A stretch of DNA of 64,000 nt from Leisingera sp. JC1 (GCF_001679925.1 NZ_LYUZ01000103.1:399-64398); one strand, 5' to 3'; shown: positions 1-10,354, counted from the first letter of the stretch. Numbers and translations are program-made. Notes: generated by a model not told the origin, from the sequence alone.

Positions 1-459
1 CCCGTCCGGTGTGTCTCAGCTGCGCCTCAGCGCCGCCGGTGAGGGGCTTTTACGGATACCCCAGAACACCCGCAACCCAAAAAACGCAAAAAACCAAACT
101 TTCCGCAAAGAAAAATCACAAACCAAACAATATCAACAGCTTAACCTGCAATAAAGTCAGCAGAACTGACCCGGTTCCAGCAACCGAAAACACCGCAAAC
201 CCAAACCAGAACCCTCAAATCAGCAATCCGCCCCACTTACCCACAAACCAGGCAAACATATCCACAGACTCAACAACCGGAATCGCTAAACCCACCCAAA
301 CCAGAACCCTCAAATCAGCAATCCGCCCCACTTACCCACAAACCAGGCAAACATATCCACAGACTCAACAACCGGAATCGCTAAACCCAGCCCCGGCCCG
401 GAATCAAAATGACCGCCAATAAGCACACCCCCCTGGGCACCAGGAACAGATCCTACGGA
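1..459. other. Gene-free, G-poor region before msrQ
   Basis: I see no supportable gene here. The one long plus-strand open frame (9-422) is low-complexity (Thr/Pro/Asn/Gln-rich) and follows from the composition: from about position 60 to 420 the plus strand is rich in A and C with few G or T. It begins with an A-rich stretch (about 80-140) followed by the tandem repeat listed separately. The composition differs sharply from the GC-rich genes that follow. It could be a regulatory or replication-related intergenic region; whatever lies to its left is outside the window. Confidence 0.6.
199..388. repeat. 95-bp perfect tandem duplication with DnaA-box-like 9-mers
   Basis: Two head-to-tail copies of a 95-bp unit (199-293 and 294-388) match base for base. 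Each copy carries TTACCCACA (237-245, 332-340) and ATATCCACA (258-266, 353-361). Each 9-mer differs by one base from the classical DnaA box TTATCCACA. They lie on the same strand, and their starts are 21 bp apart, close to two helical turns. The identity of the copies implies a recent or maintained duplication. A role in DnaA binding is inference. Confidence 0.85.
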
Positions 460-1083
460 CTAAGTCCGGCTGGGCGTTCCGGGTGATGTCGGGTTTTTGG
501 ACCGCTTAAGCACTGGCAAGCGCAGGGCCAGAAAAAGAAGGGTCAGCCCGAGGTAAATAAGCGGCTCGATCTGAAACCCCTTGGACAGCATCACGAAGTG
601 AACGCTCCCCAGCAGTGCAGCTGCATAGGTCAGCCGGTGCAGCCGCGTCCAGGTCCGGCCCAGCGCCCGCACCGACAGGTTATTCGAACTGAGCGCCAGC
701 GGCAGCATCAAGACGAAAGCCCCCATGCCGATGGTGATGTAGGGCCGTTTGGCAATGTCCGCGATGATCTGTCCCAAGAGCTGCACGTCCAGCACCAGCC
801 AGACCAGCAGGTGGCAAGTCACATAGAAGAAGCACAAGAGCCCGATGGCCCTGCGGAACTTCATCAGGTTCAGCCCAAGCAGGCGGCGCAGCGGCGAGAC
901 TGCCAGTGTGAGGATCATCAGTTGCAGCGCCAGTTCCCCGTATTCATGCTCCAGCGCCTTGATCGGCTCCACCCCCAGCCCGCCGGTCAGCCCCTGGTAA
1001 AAAAGCCAGGGCGCTGGCAGCGCCCCAAGCAGGTAGACCGCCCAGACAGGCAGTCGGCGCAGAAGCTGGTTCAGTGACCCCAT
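460..1083 (-). CDS. msrQ: MsrQ, heme-binding membrane subunit of the MsrPQ methionine sulfoxide reductase
   Basis: This 207-residue integral membrane protein passes electrons from the quinone pool or a flavin to the periplasmic MsrP, which repairs oxidised methionine in envelope proteins. It has about six hydrophobic segments and the ferric-reductase-like fold expected for MsrQ/YedZ. His91 (in VTCHLLVW), His149 (in TRLHRLTY) and His162 (in GSVHFVM) are at positions expected for heme ligands. It starts 17 bp after the msrP stop on the same strand, so the two genes are almost certainly one operon with msrP first. Length and context are ordinary for the family. Confidence 0.93.
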   Translation of the reverse strand: MGSLNQLLRRLPVWAVYLLGALPAPWLFYQGLTGGLGVEPIKALEHEYGELALQLMILTLAVSPLRRLLGLNLMKFRRAIGLLCFFYVTCHLLVWLVLDVQLLGQIIADIAKRPYITIGMGAFVLMLPLALSSNNLSVRALGRTWTRLHRLTYAAALLGSVHFVMLSKGFQIEPLIYLGLTLLFLALRLPVLKRSKNPTSPGTPSRT

Positions 1084-1100
1084 CCGTCGACGCCCCCCTT

Positions 1101-2006
1101 TTAGAAGTATTCAGCCAGGTCCATGCCTGCGTACAGAGACGCGACCTCTTCCTCGTACCCGTTATACATCAGCGTCGGCTGGCGCTTGGCAAACAGCCCG
1201 CCGCCGAGGCGGCGCTCGCTGGCCTGGCTCCAGCGCGGGTGCGATACATCGGGGTTCACATTACTGTAGAAGCCGTATTCGCGCGGGTTGGCCATGTTCC
1301 AGCTGGTGGGAGGCTCCTCATCAGTCAAAGTGATCCGCACCACCGACTTGATCGACTTGAAGCCGTATTTCCAAGGCACCACCAGCCGCAGCGGCGCGCC
1401 GTTCTGGTTGGGCAGCGGCTTACCGAAGATGCCAGTCGCCATGATCGACAGCGGGTGCATCGCCTCATCCAGGCGCAGGCCTTCACGGTAGGGCCAGTCG
1501 AGCACCTTATAGGCGGTACCGGGCATCTCCGACGGGCGGTAGAGGGTTTCGAAGGCCACATATTTGGCCCCCTCCTGCACACCCGCCATATTCAAAAGGT
1601 CGGCCAGCTCAAATCCCAGCCAGGGCACCACCATCGACCAGGCCTCAACGCAGCGGAAACGGTAGATGCGCTCCTCCAGCGTCATTTCCCCTAGGATCTG
1701 CTCAAGGGAATAGTCCCCCGGCTTGTCCACCAAGCCGTCGATCCTGACGCTCCAGGGCTGTGTTGTCATCCGGCCGGCATAGGCTGAGGGGTCGCCCTTG
1801 CCGGTGCCGAATTCATAGAAGTTGCAGTAGCTGGTCACCTCTTCCCAGCTGTTGGGCTCAAGCCCCTCGTCTGCCCGCGCCCGGCTGCCCAGCGCCGCAG
1901 CCAGCCCGGATCCCGCCAGGCCTGCCATGATTTGGCGCCGGTTCCAGAACGCCGCCTCCGGGGTGCTGTCAGCAAGGGTCAGATCATTGGTCCAGCGGCG
2001 CGCCAT
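1101..2006 (-). CDS. msrP: MsrP, periplasmic molybdopterin methionine sulfoxide reductase
   Basis: This is the 301-residue catalytic subunit of the MsrPQ system. It reduces protein-bound methionine sulfoxide in the periplasm using a molybdopterin cofactor. A twin-arginine signal is visible near residues 22-46 (NRRQIMAG followed by a small-residue hydrophobic stretch and an Ala-rich cleavage region), consistent with export of the folded, cofactor-loaded protein. Cys119 in YRFRCVEAW is the expected Mo ligand. The gene is followed by msrQ on the same strand. The signal peptide starts about 20 residues in, which is common for the family. Confidence 0.94.
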   Translation of the reverse strand: MARRWTNDLTLADSTPEAAFWNRRQIMAGLAGSGLAAALGSRARADEGLEPNSWEEVTSYCNFYEFGTGKGDPSAYAGRMTTQPWSVRIDGLVDKPGDYSLEQILGEMTLEERIYRFRCVEAWSMVVPWLGFELADLLNMAGVQEGAKYVAFETLYRPSEMPGTAYKVLDWPYREGLRLDEAMHPLSIMATGIFGKPLPNQNGAPLRLVVPWKYGFKSIKSVVRITLTDEEPPTSWNMANPREYGFYSNVNPDVSHPRWSQASERRLGGGLFAKRQPTLMYNGYEEEVASLYAGMDLAEYF

Positions 2007-2202
2007 CTGCGTCTCCTGATAATAGATGTCACCTTTCAGGTAACGGCCCCGGGCGCAAAACCCAAAACATATCCTGTAACGACTGCGCGAGAGGTCTGTA
2101 ACGTATCTCTCCTGCAGCCAACCGGCCGCAATTTCCCCGCTTCACCCCGGCGGCGAAACCCTTATGCTGGCCGGAAACGGAAACCAAACCGGGCAGATCA
2201 CC

Positions 2203-2769
2203 ATGAAATCCCTTTTAGCACCGCTGATGATGCTGGCCGCCGCGGCTCTGGCAGGCTGTGCCAGCGCGCCCTCTGCCACTAGGAACAATGTTGAAGAGCT
2301 GGCGCTGGCGCTGCAGTCCATGGATCCGCAGGTGGACCCTGCAGAGGCCCGCCGCGCGGCGGAGATCGCCTACAGCTACTCCACCCAGCTGGCCGAGCAG
2401 TATGATGTGACCACGTCGCCGATCATCCACAACACACTGGTGAACAGCGGCGTCAAGGAACGCGGTGTCTGCGTGCACTATGCAGAGGATATGCAGGCAC
2501 GCCTCAATCAGGAGAACTTTCGCACGCTTTCCATGCTGCGTGCCATTGCCGAGCCGAAAAGTGATTTCCGCATCGATCACTCCACCGCGGTAATCGCCGC
2601 CAAGGGCGACGGTATTTACGAGGGCATTGTGCTCGACCCCTGGCGCTATGGCGGTAAGCTTTACTGGTCGGCCACCACCGAGGACCCCCGGTATGACTGG
2701 GAGCCGCGGCTTAAAGTTCTGCGACGGAAGTATGAACGCAAGATGGCCAAGGAGGCCGCGGCTGGTTAA
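2203..2769 (+). CDS. Lipoprotein with a Cys-His-Asp (transglutaminase/papain-like) arrangement
   Basis: This 188-residue protein has a clear lipoprotein signal: a hydrophobic stretch ending LAGC with the lipidated Cys at residue 19. I chose the ATG at 2203 because it puts the signal peptide at the N-terminus; an upstream in-frame ATG at 2164 would add 13 residues before it. The mature part contains Cys90 (RGVCVHYA), His126 (RIDHSTAV) and Asp145 (IVLDPWRYGG), in the order and rough spacing of a transglutaminase- or papain-like triad. The enzyme class is inference from this pattern. It is divergent from msrP across about 200 bp. I do not recognise a characterised homologue. Confidence 0.75.
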   Translation: MKSLLAPLMMLAAAALAGCASAPSATRNNVEELALALQSMDPQVDPAEARRAAEIAYSYSTQLAEQYDVTTSPIIHNTLVNSGVKERGVCVHYAEDMQARLNQENFRTLSMLRAIAEPKSDFRIDHSTAVIAAKGDGIYEGIVLDPWRYGGKLYWSATTEDPRYDWEPRLKVLRRKYERKMAKEAAAG

Positions 2770-2798
2770 ACAGCCCTCAGCGCGGCTTGGGCCTGCCC

Positions 2799-3689
2799 CT
2801 AAAGACCTGCCGCTAAGGCTGCTGCCCGGAACTGACCAGGCGTCAGCCCGTATTCCTTCTTGAAGGCGCTGATGAAATTGGATGTGCTTTCGTACCCCGC
2901 AGTCAGACCAATACTGGTAATCGCATCGTTAGTGCTTTCCAGCATCTTCTTTGCCTGATCCAACCGGCGTTGCTTGCGCCATTTTGCGGGGGACGCGCCG
3001 AAGATCCGCCGGAACTCCCGGTTGAAAGTCGGAACCGAGCGCCCGGACAGCGCCGCCAGATCCGCAGTGCGTAAATCATGATCCAGGTAAGCCCGGGCGA
3101 CATGAGCAACCGAGCGATGGTGCTGTGTGCCCAAACTGCCTGCAAGCGTATTGGCCAGCTTGCTGCGGTCATACAGCAATGCAAGCAGCATGATCAGCTC
3201 AACCAGTTTCAGGCGCGCCAGGTCCGCATCCACCTGCAAGTTGTCATAGACCTCCACGATGCCGCTCATGAAGGCTGCCAGGCTTTGACTCGCTGGAACG
3301 GTTGCCAGACCTGCCTGTTCAGCTCCTTGCCCGCCACCCAATCGCGGCAGCACATCGCTGACCAGCGCCGGGGACAGAAAGATCATCATAGCCTCCAACG
3401 GGCCATCCTGGCTGCGGAAATCGGACTGCAACCGGACATTCGGCGGAATGATGACAAGTTCGCCCGCCTGGATTTCAATGCAGGTTCCGCCAGTGTCAAA
3501 AAAGCGCTCACGCCCTTTCAGCAAGTAGCAAATACAGATTTCGCTGCAGACAAACTCCAAGTCCCGCAGATCTGCGTGCAAAACCTTATGCAACAGCCGG
3601 CCATGCCTGCTCGACAGGATTTCCCTGGTAAAGGAAAAGGCCGCCAAAGCCTCAGGAATAACGATCAGCTTGTTCTGTGTGCGGGTCAC
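2799..3689 (-). CDS. AraC-family transcriptional regulator
   Basis: This 296-residue regulator has an N-terminal cupin-like sensing half (about 1-170) and a C-terminal double helix-turn-helix of the AraC/XylS type (about 195-290, with the typical STSNFISAFKKEYGLTPGQFR ending shortened here to its key block FISAFKKEYGLTP). The start is GTG at 3689. It is divergent from the ABM-fold gene at 3862, and the intergenic region contains an 8-bp inverted repeat, so it probably controls that unit and perhaps itself. The inducer cannot be read from sequence. Confidence 0.88.
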   Translation of the reverse strand: MTRTQNKLIVIPEALAAFSFTREILSSRHGRLLHKVLHADLRDLEFVCSEICICYLLKGRERFFDTGGTCIEIQAGELVIIPPNVRLQSDFRSQDGPLEAMMIFLSPALVSDVLPRLGGGQGAEQAGLATVPASQSLAAFMSGIVEVYDNLQVDADLARLKLVELIMLLALLYDRSKLANTLAGSLGTQHHRSVAHVARAYLDHDLRTADLAALSGRSVPTFNREFRRIFGASPAKWRKQRRLDQAKKMLESTNDAITSIGLTAGYESTSNFISAFKKEYGLTPGQFRAAALAAGL

Positions 3690-3768
3690 GCGGCTGTTCC
3701 ACAGGTTGTTCTAAGCAGGCCGCGGTAAGCAGCTTTTTTCCACATACCGCAAACTAATGAGGGTTTCT

Positions 3769-3797
3769 GATCCGATTGCAATATCCCTGATCGGATC
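3769..3797. promoter_or_regulatory. Inverted repeat GATCCGAT-N13-ATCGGATC, candidate AraC-regulator operator
   Basis: Two perfect 8-bp arms (3769-3776 and 3790-3797) flank 13 bases in the 172-bp region between the AraC-type gene and the divergent ABM-fold gene. The position, spacing and symmetry fit a regulator site. Binding by the neighbouring regulator is inference. Confidence 0.5.
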
Positions 3798-3861
3798 GCG
3801 TTAGCGGCGGCTGGGGACCACAGGCAAAGAACGGGCCATCCAATGAGAAAAGGAGACCCCG

Positions 3862-4152
3862 ATGAGCATTTGGGTAACGCTTGAGATGGAAGTGGCAAAG
3901 GGAAAGTTTGGTGAGCTGGAACCCTTCCTGGCAGAACGTTTACCGGCAGTGCGAGGCTTCGATGGCGCCTTGTCGGTCACTGTCTATTATGACGAGGAAA
4001 CACGCAGCCTGCTGATTGCCGAAGAGTGGCTCTCCAAAGCGCATCATGCCAGCTACATCCAGGCAATTTCCGAAAACGGCGTCATGGCCCAGCTTGTCTC
4101 CTTCATGACTGCACCTCCAAAGGTGCAGTACTTCAAGAGGCTGGTAATCTGA
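3862..4152 (+). CDS. Antibiotic biosynthesis monooxygenase (ABM) fold protein
   Basis: This 96-residue protein has the size and pattern of single-domain ABM proteins, which form dimeric ferredoxin-like barrels and include quinol monooxygenases: MSIWVTLEMEVAKGK at the start, YYDEETRSLLIAEEW in the middle, and a final strand VQYFKRLVI. The ATG follows an AAAAGGAGA ribosome-binding site. Its stop codon overlaps the start of the next gene (TGATG), so the two are translationally coupled. The divergent AraC-type regulator probably controls the pair. The substrate is unknown. Confidence 0.8.
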   Translation: MSIWVTLEMEVAKGKFGELEPFLAERLPAVRGFDGALSVTVYYDEETRSLLIAEEWLSKAHHASYIQAISENGVMAQLVSFMTAPPKVQYFKRLVI

Positions 4153-4439
4153 TGAAAGGAACCTGCGCCGGCATTTCGCGCCGTGATCTCATGGCCAGCA
4201 CCATTGCTGCGGCTGCGACCGCGGCAGTTGGCACGCTTCCATCATTTGCTGCAGCGGCAGCCCCGGCAGAAGTGCGTTTCCGTTTCGTGAAGCTCCACAA
4301 GTCCAGCACCGCAGGGTATCTGCAGGAACTGCGCCGGAACCGGTCGTCCTTCAGTCAGCTGGTACTGGAAAGTGAGGGCTATTGCCTGGTTCTCGCCGGC
4401 GAGCGTTCCCACACCGGCGCGCGCCGCCTGGAGCTGTAA
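4152..4439 (+). CDS. Small protein with twin-arginine signal, function unknown
   Basis: This is a 95-residue protein starting at the ATG that overlaps the stop of the ABM-fold gene. The N-terminus reads GISRRDLMASTIAAAATAAVG, split as a twin-arginine motif (SRRDLM) plus an Ala-rich hydrophobic core, with a likely cleavage near FAAAAAPA. Only about 55 residues remain after export: a basic middle (LHKSSTAGYLQELRRNRSS) and a hydrophobic segment QLVLESEGYCLVLAGE. I do not recognise a family. A Tat signal on so small a protein suggests that it is exported folded or bound to a partner, possibly the ABM-fold protein. Confidence 0.7.
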   Translation: MKGTCAGISRRDLMASTIAAAATAAVGTLPSFAAAAAPAEVRFRFVKLHKSSTAGYLQELRRNRSSFSQLVLESEGYCLVLAGERSHTGARRLEL

Positions 4440-4457
4440 CGCACCTCTTCGCAAATC

Positions 4458-4490
4458 AAAGGCCCGCCATCTCTGGCGGGCCTTTCTCAA
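4458..4490. terminator. Rho-independent terminator between convergent genes
   Basis: A 12-bp stem (4458-4469 with 4474-4485) and a 4-base loop are followed by a short T-rich run on the plus strand and preceded by AAA on that strand. The site can therefore serve both the plus-strand small Tat gene and the minus-strand clpB. Confidence 0.8.
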
Positions 4491-4500
4491 TCTCTACCTC

Positions 4501-7119
<2,619 letters not shown>

Positions 7120-7196
7120 CTTGCTCTCCTTTATCAAGCGCCCTGTCTTTGGCAGCGCCCGCTAGGCGGCACGCCCCGGTCCGGGCCTCAAGGTTC

Positions 7197-7225
7197 AATT
7201 TGGGAAGCGATCCCGCCGCTTCAAC
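7197..7225 (-). promoter_or_regulatory. Candidate RpoH (sigma-32) promoter of clpB
   Basis: On the minus strand, GTTGAAG (7225-7219) and CCCAAATT (7204-7197) are separated by 14 bases, close to the heat-shock pattern CTTGAAA-N11-16-CCCATNT. The site is about 78 bp upstream of the clpB start. The rest of the 7120-7458 gap between clpB and pyrF shows no gene I would support. Confidence 0.5.
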
Positions 7226-7458
7226 CCATGTTCGCTCAGAAAGGTGAGCAAATCCCTGACCTGCGTCAACTTTCACCGGCAGGTCTACCAACAGGCGAAA
7301 CCGCGCCGCGCGCCAGCGCGGCGCCATGCCCAAAACTGTAATCTGCCCCGCAGGGGCAGCTTCAGTTGCGGGAGCGCCCCGCTGCGCCTTGCCGAACCGG
7401 CGCCCCTTGCGTATGAAACGCCAGTTTCACGCCGAACCCGCCATCAGAGGACCCCGCC

Positions 7459-8175
7459 ATGACCCATGCCCCGCGCGCCGACGACCGCCTGATTGTTGCC
7501 ATGGATGTCCCCAATGCGCTGGCCGGGCTGAAGCTGGCCGAGCAGCTGGGCGATGCGGTCTCCTTCTACAAGATCGGCCTCGGCATGCTTACCGGCGGCG
7601 GCCTCGCATTGGCCAATGAGCTGAAGCAGGAGCACGGCAAGCGCATCTTCCTCGACATGAAACTCTTCGACATCGGCGCCACGGTGGAAAACGCGGTGCG
7701 CGGCCTGGCGCAGTTCGACCTCGACTTCCTCACCGTGCACGGCGACCCCTACGTCGTGCGCGCCGCCAAGGAAGGCGCGGCCGGCAAGGACCTCAAGATT
7801 CTCGCCGTCACCATCCTGACATCGCTCGACCGCCAGGATCTGGACGGCGCGCTGATCAAGGACGGCGCGGTGCAGGACCTGGTACTGGAACGCGCCGGCA
7901 ATGCCTTTGCCGCAGGCGCCGACGGCGTCATCGCGAGTCCGCAAGAGGCGGCGCTGATCCGCGCCCTGCCCGAGGCTGAGGGCAAGCTGATCGTCACCCC
8001 GGGCGTGCGCCCTACCGGTGCTGACCTGGGCGACCAGAAACGTGTCGCCACCCCGGCCAGTGCCATTGCAGATGGCGCCGATCACATCGTCGTGGGCCGT
8101 CCGATCTGGAAGGCTGACAGCCCCCGCGCCGCAGCCGAAGCCATTCTGGCAGAGCTGGCAGGCGCAAAAGCGTAG
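7459..8175 (+). CDS. pyrF: Orotidine 5'-phosphate decarboxylase
   Basis: This 238-residue enzyme makes UMP from OMP, the last step of pyrimidine synthesis. The catalytic Asp-x-Lys-x-x-Asp block is visible as DMKLFDIG (Asp66, Lys68, Asp71), and the phosphate-binding ending is VTPGVRPTG followed by IVVGRPIWKA. Length is normal for the family. It is divergent from clpB and stands alone; a perfect hairpin (8247-8265) and a candidate small RNA lie downstream. Confidence 0.97.
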   Translation: MTHAPRADDRLIVAMDVPNALAGLKLAEQLGDAVSFYKIGLGMLTGGGLALANELKQEHGKRIFLDMKLFDIGATVENAVRGLAQFDLDFLTVHGDPYVVRAAKEGAAGKDLKILAVTILTSLDRQDLDGALIKDGAVQDLVLERAGNAFAAGADGVIASPQEAALIRALPEAEGKLIVTPGVRPTGADLGDQKRVATPASAIADGADHIVVGRPIWKADSPRAAAEAILAELAGAKA

Positions 8176-8246
8176 AAACGCCAAGCCGTTTCCGGCATCG
8201 GCGGTGACGGCTATATTGCCTTGCCGCAAGTTCTCCCCTTATCAAA

Positions 8247-8265
8247 CTGCCCAATTTTTGGGCAG
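8247..8265. other. Perfect 8-bp stem hairpin after pyrF
   Basis: CTGCCCAA and TTGGGCAG enclose a 3-base loop about 70 bp after the pyrF stop. There is no T tract on the plus strand (AAAGAAAAA follows), so it is a poor intrinsic terminator; it may stabilise the pyrF transcript end. Confidence 0.45.
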
Positions 8266-8464
8266 AAAGAAAAATGTGCGGCAGGTGCACCATTTTCTGA
8301 CCAGTTCCCCCGCCGGCTGGCAATGACGTAACGTCAAGCCGCTCTTTTCGCTGACGAAACCCGCCAGCGGGGCAATTTCTGCGCCAAATCGTCCTGTGCC
8401 TCAAAAAGCACACCTGAAGAACCCGCAGCCAACGCACGGCCCCGCAAACTTTGCGAAACTGATC

Positions 8465-8562
8465 CATGTGGGAGATTCTCAACTTGAGACACTCCCCAGA
8501 CGGGCTTTTCTTCCTGAGACCCGTCACCTTTCCCCCCGCATACCAGCGGGGGATCTTTCTTT
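8465..8562 (+). ncRNA. Candidate small RNA: three hairpins ending in a terminator
   Basis: Three successive stem-loops are packed into about 90 bases. Stem 1 is GGGAG (8470-8474) with CTCCC (8492-8496) and an inner CTC/GAG. Stem 2 is GACGGG (8499-8504) with CCCGTC (8520-8525), with a pyrimidine-rich loop CTTTTCTTCCTG. Stem 3 is CCCCCGC (8533-8539) with GCGGGGG (8546-8552), followed by ATCTTTCTTTTC. The T-rich tail is on the plus strand, so the terminator does not serve the minus-strand Nudix gene that ends at 8574; pyrF ended about 290 bp earlier. I could not define a promoter. The rest of the 8176-8573 gap holds no gene. Confidence 0.5.
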
Positions 8563-8573
8563 TCAGCCCACTG

Positions 8574-8996
8574 TCACACAGGCCGCGCGGCAAGGTATTC
8601 GCGCAGCCGGTCCGCAAAGTGGGGCACTGCCAACGGGTGCGCGCAATAGGCCTCTGGCGCCATCAGCGCCCAGCCCTGCCCCTCGTTTCCGAACCGGACC
8701 GCGCTGACGGTTTCCGCAGGCAGATGCGCGGCAAAGAACCAGACCCGCCCGTGCGGCCGCTGGTACACACGGGACCAGATCAGCAGCTCCGGCCTCAGGA
8801 CCAGCCCGACTTCTTCCCGCGTTTCCCGCAGCGCACAGGCCACCGGGCTTTCATCTGCCTCACGCCCGCCGCCCGGCAGGTCCCAATGGCCGGGATAGGG
8901 AATATCCGGCTTGTCATCGCGCTGGATGACCAGCAGGTCCTGCCCCAGAAACACTGCCAGCTTTGCGCCGGCAAAATCTTCGCCTGCTGTTGTCAT
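8574..8996 (-). CDS. Nudix hydrolase
   Basis: This 140-residue protein carries a complete Nudix box, GGREADESPVACALRETREEVGL in two parts: the Gly-rich start GGGREADE and the metal-binding REVGL-type end RETREEVGL (about residues 42-66). Nudix enzymes cleave nucleoside diphosphates linked to another group, with Mg2+ held by the REXXEE glutamates. The size fits MutT-like or NADH-type housecleaning members, but the substrate cannot be told. It is divergent from dinB across 89 bp. Confidence 0.9.
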   Translation of the reverse strand: MTTAGEDFAGAKLAVFLGQDLLVIQRDDKPDIPYPGHWDLPGGGREADESPVACALRETREEVGLVLRPELLIWSRVYQRPHGRVWFFAAHLPAETVSAVRFGNEGQGWALMAPEAYCAHPLAVPHFADRLREYLAARPV

Positions 8997-9085
8997 GATC
9001 TGTCACTTGGTCCTCCGGCACGCTAAAGACAAGCCCTGCGCCGCAAGTTAGACTTGTCCATCCACGACCACAGCCCACCGTACCA

Positions 9086-10339
9086 ATGCACGCCCTTTGC
9101 CGAGACTGCCTCAGCCAGATCGCCCCCGCCCGGCGCTGCCCCCATTGCGGCAGCCCGCGGATCAAGGCGCATGCGGAACTGTTCGCGCTCACCATTGCCC
9201 ATATGGATTGCGACGCCTTCTATGCCAGCGTCGAGAAACGAGACAATCCTGAGCTGGCAACCAAGCCGGTGATCATCGGCGGCGGCAAGCGCGGCGTGGT
9301 TTCCACCGCCTGCTACGTCGCCCGCATCCGCGGGGTGCGGTCTGCCATGCCGATGTTCCAGGCGCTGAAGCTCTGCCCTGACGCTGTGGTGATCAAGCCG
9401 CGGATGAATGTCTACGTCGAGGTCAGCCGCGAAATCCGCAAGATGATGAATGAGCTTACCCCGGACGTGGAGCCGCTTTCGCTGGATGAGGCCTTCATGG
9501 ATCTCACCGGCACCGAAAAGCTGCATGGCGCGCCGCCCGCAGTGATGCTGGCCCGGCTGGTCAAACGCATGAAAGATGAGCTGGGCGTGACCGGCTCCAT
9601 CGGCCTTTCCCATAACAAGTTCCTGGCCAAGGTTGCCTCCGATCTCGACAAGCCGCGCGGATTTTCGGTAATCGGAAAGGCAGAGACGGATGATTTCCTG
9701 CACGAAAAGCCGGTGCGGCTGATCTGGGGCATCGGCCCGGCTGCGCAGGAAAGCCTGGACAAGGCCGGCATCCGAACCTTCTCTGACCTGTTGCGCTGGG
9801 ACCGCGATGCGCTGCACAGCCGCTTCGGCTCCATGGGCGACCGGCTCTGGCATTTGGCCCGCGGCCAGGACCGGCGCCGGGTCTCCGCCCATGAGCCGAT
9901 AAAGTCGATCTCCAACGAAACCACCTTCTTTGAGGACACCGCCAGTCTGGAGGTGCTCGACGGCCACCTGTGGCGGTTGGCAGAGAAAGTGTCGGACCGG
10001 GCCAAGGCGCGGGAACTGGCGGGCCGGGTGGTGACGCTGAAGCTGAAACGCGCCAATCACTCGGCGCTGACCCGGCGCGTCACCCTGCGCAGCCCGACCC
10101 AGATTGCAGACCGCATCTACCGCACCGCCCGCGGCCTGCTGGATCAGGTCGGCGACGAGGGCCCCTACCGGCTCCTGGGTTGCGGGATATCGGACCTGGT
10201 GCCCGAATCGCATGCCGATGACACCGGCGACCTGCTGGACCCGAATGCAGGCAAGCGGGCAGAGGCCGAACGTGCCACCGATGCCATCCGAAAGAAATTC
10301 GGCGACAGCGCCATCCTGAAAGGGCGCGCCCTGCGCTGA
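9086..10339 (+). CDS. dinB: DNA polymerase IV (Y-family)
   Basis: This 417-residue translesion polymerase copies past damaged template bases. The catalytic core starts with MDCDAFYASVEK and has the second acidic site SLDEAFMDLTG; the little-finger domain lies in the C-terminal third. The N-terminal extension of about 37 residues contains Cys5, Cys8, Cys18 and Cys21 (CRDC and CPHC), spaced like a zinc ribbon, which the E. coli enzyme lacks. I see no clear LexA box in the short upstream region. It is convergent with the N-formylglutamate amidohydrolase gene. Confidence 0.95.
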   Translation: MHALCRDCLSQIAPARRCPHCGSPRIKAHAELFALTIAHMDCDAFYASVEKRDNPELATKPVIIGGGKRGVVSTACYVARIRGVRSAMPMFQALKLCPDAVVIKPRMNVYVEVSREIRKMMNELTPDVEPLSLDEAFMDLTGTEKLHGAPPAVMLARLVKRMKDELGVTGSIGLSHNKFLAKVASDLDKPRGFSVIGKAETDDFLHEKPVRLIWGIGPAAQESLDKAGIRTFSDLLRWDRDALHSRFGSMGDRLWHLARGQDRRRVSAHEPIKSISNETTFFEDTASLEVLDGHLWRLAEKVSDRAKARELAGRVVTLKLKRANHSALTRRVTLRSPTQIADRIYRTARGLLDQVGDEGPYRLLGCGISDLVPESHADDTGDLLDPNAGKRAEAERATDAIRKKFGDSAILKGRALR

Positions 10340-10354
10340 GCTTGCAGCTGCGGG

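Noticed and set aside
199-388. Tandem repeat as a CRISPR array
   Set aside because: Only two copies, 95 bp each, directly adjacent with no spacers and no cas genes near.
9-422. Plus-strand open frame of 137 codons at the window start
   Set aside because: Low-complexity product with repeated residues caused by A/C-rich DNA and the 95-bp tandem repeat; no ribosome-binding site.
8247-8265. Hairpin after pyrF as its intrinsic terminator
   Set aside because: Perfect stem but followed by an A-rich stretch instead of T residues on the plus strand, so termination is unsupported.
9023-10213. Long minus-strand frame antisense to dinB
   Set aside because: Shadow of dinB in another frame, without recognisable domains.
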